From: JAJZRJ01 sp040757055
GTDB lineage: Bacteria > Desulfobacterota > Desulfobulbia > Desulfobulbales > Desulfurivibrionaceae
Length of the DNA: 64,000 nucleotides
Direction of reading: 5' to 3'
Assembly (NCBI GenBank): GCA_040757055.1
Contig: JBFLXY010000004.1
Span: 160,821-224,820, forward strand
Part shown: positions 59,508 to 64,000 of the stretch, piece after piece
Numbering within the stretch: position 1 is the stretch's first letter
How the letters are laid out: each line of letters starts with the position of its first letter
Notes under the pieces: generated by a model
What the model saw: only the letters and a program-made list of their open reading frames with translations
The model's database searches: none
What the model was told of the DNA's origin: nothing
Program-made: the position numbers and the translations under genes

Positions 59508-59525
59508 TTGGCACGGCTGTTGCTC
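59508..59525 (+). promoter_or_regulatory. Sigma-54 promoter of the TSUP/Usp operon
   Basis: TTGGCACGGCTGTTGCTC: GG at 59510-59511 and GC at 59522-59523, 10 bp between; nearly identical to the consensus TGGCACG-N4-TTGCT. The predicted start is near 59535, about 68 bp before the first ATG at 59603. Confidence 0.92.
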
Positions 59526-59602
59526 AAGAGGGCGGGCAAGACGGGGGACGCCCCGGAGAGAAAAAAACGATCACAACCCATCACTGCCACGAGGATACCA
59601 CC

Positions 59603-59770
59603 ATGAAGAAAACGCTCAACTTTTTTGATCGCCTGATGATCGCGGTCACCTTTGCCGAGGCCGGCATCGACGCCGCCGACTGCACCCCGGCCCGGCCGCC
59701 GCATACCGCCCGGCCCAACAGCGTCCGGAGCCAGGAACAGCTGCCCCGGACCGCCAGGGCCCGGGGCTGA
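59603..59770 (+). CDS. Small FAEAG-motif protein, first gene of TSUP operon
   Basis: 55 aa, preceded by GAGGATACCACC. MKKTLNFFDRLMIAVTFAEAG aligns with the openings of the next two genes (FEDSMTAAAFAEAG and FDKNMAAAAFAEAG). The remainder (IDAADCTPARPPHTARPNSVRSQEQLPRTARARG) is Pro/Arg-rich and without a predicted fold. I know no function for this motif. It might be a small amphipathic docking segment. It lies directly behind the sigma-54 promoter, so it should be translated from the operon mRNA. Confidence 0.7.
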   Translation: MKKTLNFFDRLMIAVTFAEAGIDAADCTPARPPHTARPNSVRSQEQLPRTARARG

Positions 59771-59804
59771 AGGGCAGGAACTGGAACGCTGCCGGAGACG
59801 CGCC

Positions 59805-60290
59805 ATGGCGAACCTCTTCAAAACCTTTGAAGACTCCATGACCGCCGCGGCCTTTGCCGAGGCCGGCGAACCGGAGACGGCCCGGGAATACCTGGCATCG
59901 GCCAAGACCGCCCGCAAAAAGGTGCTGCTCGGCACCAATGCCGCGGAGATTCCCCCCAAGGTCTTCAGCCATGCGGTGGAGGTCTGCAAACGCCTCGGCG
60001 CCCGACTGGAAATCCTCCATGTCCTGCCGGACGCGACAACGGACCACGGCAGGCCGGCCCGGCTCAAGGAGCGCTTCCGGACCTTCGGCATCCCCTACGA
60101 ATACGTGGTCGGCGCCAGAAGGCTGGAAGAAGAAATCATCCGCTACGCCGAGGGACGGCGCGACATCATGCTCGTTGTCCTCGGGCCAAGCGGCCCTGCC
60201 GGCCGCCGGGGAAAAAGGCAGCCCGATTCCCATCTGCTCTCCCGCTTTCAATGCCCCGTGGTTCTGCTCGCAGAGTCCCCGTCGGCATGA
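59805..60290 (+). CDS. FAEAG-motif protein with Usp-like domain
   Basis: 161 aa from the ATG at 59805 (CGGAGACGCGCC upstream). Residues ~1-35 hold the shared helix FEDSMTAAAFAEAGEPETAREYLASAK. Residues ~36-161 look like a universal-stress-protein fold: KKVLLGTNAAEIPPKVFSHAVEVCKRLGARLEILHVLP, RRLEEEIIRYAEGRRDIMLVVLGPSGP, SHLLSRFQCPVVLLAE. The G-x2-G-x9-G-S/T ATP loop is not obvious, so ligand binding is uncertain. Second gene of the TSUP operon. Confidence 0.75.
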   Translation: MANLFKTFEDSMTAAAFAEAGEPETAREYLASAKTARKKVLLGTNAAEIPPKVFSHAVEVCKRLGARLEILHVLPDATTDHGRPARLKERFRTFGIPYEYVVGARRLEEEIIRYAEGRRDIMLVVLGPSGPAGRRGKRQPDSHLLSRFQCPVVLLAESPSA

Positions 60291-60342
60291 CCCTTTGTCA
60301 CCCTTATACATCCATTCTGCAACCAGGAGGAAAACAGGAGCA

Positions 60343-60690
60343 ATGAACATGACAACCTTTGACAAGAACATGGCCGCCGCGGCCTTTGCCGAGGCCGGCG
60401 ACCACAAGGGCGCCCGGGAGATGCTGGGCAACGGCGCCGGACAGAAGCAGAACAAGACGCCCGAGGCCGCACCGACGAAGCCCTATGCCAAGGCATTTGT
60501 CCTTGGCGCCATCTCGGTCTCGGCCTACGTCATGCTCTTCACCAACGAGGCGTGGGTCATGGAGACCTTCACCAGGGGCGGCATCTACACGCTCTTCCCG
60601 GTACTGGCCGCCTTCTTCTTCTCCTTTGTCCACGGCCCCTTTGGCAGCGATCTTTTGAGCTGCCTCGGCCTTGAAGCCAGGAAGAAGTGA
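60343..60690 (+). CDS. FAEAG-motif membrane protein
   Basis: 115 aa from the ATG at 60343 (RBS AGGAGG at the right place; a second ATG lies two codons in). MTTFDKNMAAAAFAEAGDHKGAREMLG again carries the shared motif, followed by a polar linker, then two hydrophobic segments, KAFVLGAISVSAYVMLFTNEA and IYTLFPVLAAFFFSFVHGPFGS. The C-terminus DLLSCLGLEARKK has one Cys. Unknown family; it may be an accessory subunit of the transporter that follows 49 bp later. Confidence 0.75.
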   Translation: MNMTTFDKNMAAAAFAEAGDHKGAREMLGNGAGQKQNKTPEAAPTKPYAKAFVLGAISVSAYVMLFTNEAWVMETFTRGGIYTLFPVLAAFFFSFVHGPFGSDLLSCLGLEARKK

Positions 60691-60739
60691 CCCCTTTTCC
60701 CAACGACACCACGAAACGATTGCAAGGAGCGAAACTGCA

Positions 60740-62086
60740 ATGAAAAAGTTACTGATAGTGATCCTGGCCGCCCTTCTGATGATGCCGCTGGCGGCAAACA
60801 CCGCCTCGGCCGCCGGTGGGGCCGGCCCGGACAAGGACATGCTCAAGGGCATCATCACCCAGGTGGACGAGGCGAACCGCACCTTCACCTTTGTGCGGGA
60901 ATCCGACAACCAGACCTTCACCTTCATCATGGGTGAGGAGATGGCGGCCAGCGATCTGTCCCTGAACGCCAAGGTCATGGTCAATCTGGACAAGCATGCC
61001 GGTGAAGGCGTGGCCAAGAGTGTCGACCGGATGTTCCTCGACATGAAGATGAAGACCGTGATCTCCCTCATGGTCATCGGCCTCATCGGCGGCCTGCTCT
61101 CCGGCTTCATCGGCTCGGGCGGCGCCTTCGTCCTCACCCCGGCCATGATGTCGCTGGGCGTGCCGGGCGCCGTGGCCGTGGCGAGCAACATGTGCCACAA
61201 GTTCCCCAAGGCCATGGTGGGCGCCTACAAGCGCTACAAATATGGCCAGGCGGACCTCAAGCTGGGCCTGGTCATGGCCTCCACCGCCATCATCGGCGTG
61301 CAGATCGGCATCCAGATCCAGAAGGCGATCCTCCAGGCCTGGGGCAACGCCGGTTCCAACCTGTATGTCTCCGTGGTCTTCGTGCTGACCCTGGTCCTGG
61401 TCGGCGGCTACGTCTTCAGCGACGCCCGCAAGCTCGCCAGGAAGCAGAACGACACCGGCCACGAGATCGGCAAACTGGCGCTCGCCATGCAGAAGATCAC
61501 CATCCCGCCGATGATGCACTTCAAGACCGCCAACGTCCGGATCTCCGCCTGGGTTACCGTGCCGGTCGGCCTCTTCACCGGCATCCTCGCGGCCACCATC
61601 GCGGTGGGCGGCTTCATCGGCGTGCCCGGCATGATGTACGTCATCGGCGCCTCCGCCGTGGTGGCCAGCGCCACCGAGCTGGTGATCGCCTTTGTCATGG
61701 GCTTCTGGGGCTCGGTCCAGTGGGGTCTTTCCGGCCTGATCGACATCCGGCTCACCCTGCTGATCCTCTCCACCTCGCTCATTGGCGTGCAGCTCGGCGC
61801 CCTTGGCACCACCTATGTGAAGGACTACATCATCAAGATCGTCATGGCCTCGGTGATGCTCATCGTGGCGGTGAGCCGCGGCGCCAAGGTTCCCGGCTAC
61901 CTGGCCGACCTGAACCTGATCCAGGCGCTGACCCCCTCCACCATCGATACCCTGGAGGCGATCAGCTTCTGGGCGCTGGTGGCTGCCCTGGCAACCGCCG
62001 GCGTCATCATCACCGGCGCCATGGTCAAGGGCATGATGAGCCACCGCGCCGAAACCCAAAGCGCCCTTGCCGACGCCCGCAAGTAA
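60740..62086 (+). CDS. TSUP (TauE/SafE) family transporter with extracytoplasmic N-terminal domain
   Basis: 448 aa from the ATG at 60740 (RBS AAGGAG). Signal-like helix at 1-24, then a ~75-residue domain GIITQVDEANRTFTFVRESDNQTFTFIMGEEMAASDLSLNAKVMVNL that looks like a small beta barrel. The TSUP core starts ~residue 110: VIGLIGGLLSGFIGSGGAFVLTPAMMSLGVPGAVAVASNMCHKFPKAMVG, and its second half repeats GIPG-like GGFIGVPGMMYVIGASAVVASATELVIAF. Family members export or import sulfite, sulfonates or related anions. Substrate here is unknown. Confidence 0.9.
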   Translation: MKKLLIVILAALLMMPLAANTASAAGGAGPDKDMLKGIITQVDEANRTFTFVRESDNQTFTFIMGEEMAASDLSLNAKVMVNLDKHAGEGVAKSVDRMFLDMKMKTVISLMVIGLIGGLLSGFIGSGGAFVLTPAMMSLGVPGAVAVASNMCHKFPKAMVGAYKRYKYGQADLKLGLVMASTAIIGVQIGIQIQKAILQAWGNAGSNLYVSVVFVLTLVLVGGYVFSDARKLARKQNDTGHEIGKLALAMQKITIPPMMHFKTANVRISAWVTVPVGLFTGILAATIAVGGFIGVPGMMYVIGASAVVASATELVIAFVMGFWGSVQWGLSGLIDIRLTLLILSTSLIGVQLGALGTTYVKDYIIKIVMASVMLIVAVSRGAKVPGYLADLNLIQALTPSTIDTLEAISFWALVAALATAGVIITGAMVKGMMSHRAETQSALADARK

Positions 62087-62952
62087 TGGCGAAGTACCGT
62101 AAAATACTCGCGGCCTACGACGGCTCGCCCTCCGCCAGGAACGCCCTGGCGGAGGCCTGCCGTCTGGCCAAGGCGGACAAGAGCTGGATCAAGGTACTGG
62201 CGGTGCTGCCGGGCTACGAGGGCGATCTGGAGTTGATCGGGGTCAGCCGGATCGGGGAAACCATCTCCGGTCCGGGCCAGACCCTGCTCAGCGAGGCCAG
62301 GGCCATCGCCGATGCAGCCGGCGTCCAGGTGCTGACCAACATGGCCCAGGGCGAGCCGTACGACCGCATTGTCCATGTGGCGGAGGACGAGAATTGCGAC
62401 CTCATCGTCATGGGCCGCCGCGGGTTGACCCACCTCGACAGGGGGCTCATGGGCAGCGTCACCGCCCGGGTCATCGGCCATACCCCCAAGGATGTGCTGG
62501 TGGTGCCGAAGACCGCCGCCATCGACTGGCGCCACATCCTGCTCGCCACTGATGGCTACCCGTGCAGCGACTCGGCCGTGGCCAGGGCGATCGGTATCGC
62601 CAAGGAAAGGAGCGTCCGGCTCACCGCGACCTCGGTGGCCTACACCAACGACGAAATCTCCGCCCTGGCGCCGGAAGCGGTCAATGCCCTGATCCGGCAC
62701 GCCAGGGGGTTGCTGCAAGATATCCAGCAGCAGGCCGCCGGCGAGGGCGTTGCCCTCGAAACCGCGGTGCGGGAGGGTGAACCGGCTGAGGCCATACTCC
62801 GCCTCGCGGCAGACATCAAGGCATCCATGATCGTGATGAGTTCCCATGGTCGCAAGGGGCTTTCCCGGCTCCTCATGGGCAGCGTTACCGAGCATGTCAT
62901 CGGTCTTGGCGATTGCCCGGTGCTGGTCTGCCACTGCGGCAATTCCACCTGA
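62086..62952 (+). CDS. Tandem universal stress protein
   Basis: 288 aa with two Usp repeats. Repeat 1: KILAAYDGSPSARNALAEACRLA ... DLIVMGRRGLTHLDRGLMGSVTARVIGHTPKDVLVV. Repeat 2: HILLATDGYPCSDSAVARAIGIA ... SMIVMSSHGRKGLSRLLMGSVTEHVIGLGDCPVLVCH. Both have G-x2-G-x9-G-S-[VT] ATP-binding loops (with the pattern G-R-R/R-K-G ... LMGSVT). The ATG overlaps the TSUP stop by 1 bp (TAATG), so the two are cotranslated; it is the last gene before the IS110 element. Confidence 0.94.
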   Translation: MAKYRKILAAYDGSPSARNALAEACRLAKADKSWIKVLAVLPGYEGDLELIGVSRIGETISGPGQTLLSEARAIADAAGVQVLTNMAQGEPYDRIVHVAEDENCDLIVMGRRGLTHLDRGLMGSVTARVIGHTPKDVLVVPKTAAIDWRHILLATDGYPCSDSAVARAIGIAKERSVRLTATSVAYTNDEISALAPEAVNALIRHARGLLQDIQQQAAGEGVALETAVREGEPAEAILRLAADIKASMIVMSSHGRKGLSRLLMGSVTEHVIGLGDCPVLVCHCGNST

Positions 62953-63138
62953 TCTCCAAAGTTCCCGAAAAATTCCCCCAAGTCTTTCCGGGTGTTCCGA
63001 GAGAGAACAGCACCTCTTTTATTCCCCTGCCCTCTGGAGGGGCGCTCCCCGTCGCCTCTCCATCTTTTTGCCGCTTTTCCCATGGGGCTGCCATCGCTCC
63101 CGACATCGGATGCCTGACCCATCACGACAGAACAAATA

Positions 63139-63215
63139 CCATGCTGGCCATCTGATAAAGTCGTAGCCTTGAAGAGTGTCACTTCAACCTACCGGATCAG
63201 AGGAGGCCAGCATGG
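63139..63215 (+). promoter_or_regulatory. Long hairpin covering the transposase RBS and start codon
   Basis: CCATGCTGGCCATCTGAT (63139-63156) pairs with ATCAGAGGAGGCCAGCATGG (63196-63215) apart from a short bulge. The right arm contains the RBS (AGGAGG) and ATG of the transposase. The loop contains a second stem, GTAG..TTGAAG with CTTCAA..CTAC. A transcript that includes the left arm would hide the start site; one that begins inside would not. Confidence 0.8.
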
Positions 63216-64000
63216 CAAAGTCAAGTGTACCAAGTCTTCGGCAGTTTGTAAGCGGTTTTGAATCGCAACCTTTCTGGCTTGGCATCGACGTCCACAAGCA
63301 GAGCTATTCATGCGCCCTGCGACGGGCCGATCAGCGATCTTTCACCTGGAAGGGGCCGGCTGAACCCAAGGCTGTGGTGGCGCAGATCGCGCGGCTCGGC
63401 ATTACGGTGGCTGCCGTTGCCTACGAATCCGGCCCCACCGGCTTTGGACTGGCCAGAACTCTTGAGGCGGCCAACATTCCGGTGATCGTTGCGGCCCCAA
63501 GCCGCATCCCCAGCTCGGTCACCGCTGGAGCCAAATGCGACCGGCTCGACTGCATCAGGTTGGCAGACTACGCCGCCAGGGGCATGCTCAAACCGATCGC
63601 CATCCCAACACCTGAAGAGGAATCCCGGCGCTCCTTGCTCCGTAGACGCCACAACCTGGTCGATGCCATTCGCCGCGTCAAGCAGCGGATCAAAAGTCAG
63701 CTCCTCTTCCTTGGCCTGCTGGAACCAGAAGCTGTGAACCATTGGAGCAACGAGGCCGTTACGGCCTTACTCCGTCTCCCTTTGGATCAGGCCGCACGCC
63801 TGACCATGGAAAGCTACCTGCGCGAGCTGACTTTTCAGCAGACTGAGCTGCGCGCCGTGGAGGGACAACTTCAGCAACTGCTCCTGGAAACGGAGGAAGA
63901 GCGGCGGCGCGTACTCAACCTGCGGACAGTGCCTGGGGTTGGACCGACTGTCGCCACTACATTTGCCCTGGAACTCTATAGTCCCCATCCTTTTCAGCGG
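63212..64000 (+). CDS. IS110-family transposase (DEDD recombinase), cut by window edge
   Basis: First 263 residues, running off the window. DEDD-type catalytic residues: FWLGIDVHKQSYSCALRR (first Asp), VAYESGPTGFGLARTLEAANIPVIVAAPSRIPS (Glu), KCDRLDCIRLADYAARGMLKPI (two Asps). A coiled coil follows, and the Tnp20 region begins at LNLRTVPGVGPTVATTFALELY, with its catalytic Ser beyond the edge. RBS GAGGAGG is within the hairpin. No internal stops, so it could be active. Confidence 0.95.
   Translation, partial: MAKSSVPSLRQFVSGFESQPFWLGIDVHKQSYSCALRRADQRSFTWKGPAEPKAVVAQIARLGITVAAVAYESGPTGFGLARTLEAANIPVIVAAPSRIPSSVTAGAKCDRLDCIRLADYAARGMLKPIAIPTPEEESRRSLLRRRHNLVDAIRRVKQRIKSQLLFLGLLEPEAVNHWSNEAVTALLRLPLDQAARLTMESYLRELTFQQTELRAVEGQLQQLLLETEEERRRVLNLRTVPGVGPTVATTFALELYSPHPFQR

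Larger units (their letters stand above)
63139..64000 (+). mobile_element. IS110-family insertion sequence, left part
   Basis: Contains the transposase start and its structured leader and is cut by the right window edge. The left boundary is not defined: it may lie anywhere in 62953-63138, which has no gene. IS110 elements carry a noncoding segment beside the recombinase that gives the bridge RNA; I cannot delimit it here. Confidence 0.75.

Noticed and set aside
62953..63138. Small genes between the Usp gene and the IS110 transposase
   Set aside because: Short frames exist but have no RBS or family similarity; the segment is more likely operon 3' end plus the IS left end.

Overview
The window reads as part of the chromosome of a Gram-negative, flagellated, anaerobic Desulfobacterota bacterium, most like a Desulfobulbales sulfate reducer. 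The evidence is a class I hybrid cluster protein behind an HcpR/FNR-type box, a split-Soret cytochrome c, an HPF/cold-shock-domain fusion, sigma-54 promoters with GG-N10-GC spacing, the flgFGAHI-flgJ-flgN-flgKL-csrA-fliW order with a separate sigma-28 driven flgM, and strongly G/C-ending codons. The genus is inference. I see no rRNA, tRNA or CRISPR.

Layout. 1-3667 (minus) is the end of a surface-polysaccharide locus: a glycosyltransferase start, an FkbM methyltransferase, UDP-glucuronate decarboxylase and asparagine synthase B. 3.7-8.2 kb is a toxin-antitoxin island (HigBA, ParE with its antitoxin, an orphan MNT, DUF433-MNT-HEPN, an AbrB/PIN VapBC), in which four of the modules carry a degenerate repeat on their 3' side. 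8.5-16.8 kb holds a ComEA-like protein, a UDP-HexNAc 4-epimerase and a 6-dehydrogenase, a membrane protein coupled to an epimerase remnant, then glmS, nifS, nadA and hpf-CSD. 17-19.5 kb holds nagZ, queC and sfsA.

19.6-32.4 kb is a flagellar rod, ring and hook-junction cluster. Two sigma-54 promoters (before flgF and flgI) and a sigma-28 promoter (before flgM) can be read. FlgK (836 aa) and FlgL (1112 aa) are enlarged by copies of the same ~200-residue module. CsrA and FliW follow. 32.5-38.5 kb is housekeeping: polA, a PpiD-like chaperone, a J-domain protein, plsY and a YkgJ-type protein. 38.8-42.2 kb is a nitrosative-stress operon (hcp, Zn-ribbon HD protein, ferredoxin). 42.3-55.4 kb holds a TlpA-like thioredoxin, a small secreted protein, uppP, two methyltransferases, trkAH, mnmG, pilD, a CheW-like protein, a PilZ protein, a thiamine-binding protein, a CXXC peptide with a polyferredoxin membrane protein, and an SH3 protein. 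A split-Soret cytochrome follows.

56.5-63.0 kb is the best candidate for an under-described system. A histidine kinase/NtrC-type regulator pair diverges from a five-gene operon: three small proteins that share an N-terminal FAEAG motif (the second with a Usp-like domain, the third membrane-bound), a TSUP transporter with an extra extracytoplasmic domain, and a tandem universal stress protein. The intergenic region contains two identical-format 15-bp palindromes, an exact IHF consensus and a near-perfect sigma-54 promoter in the usual order. An IS110-family element, cut by the right edge, follows.

Dispersed elements include a ~155-bp multi-hairpin repeat present twice (9.9-10.0 kb and 50.6-50.7 kb) and overlapping the stop codons of neighbouring genes.
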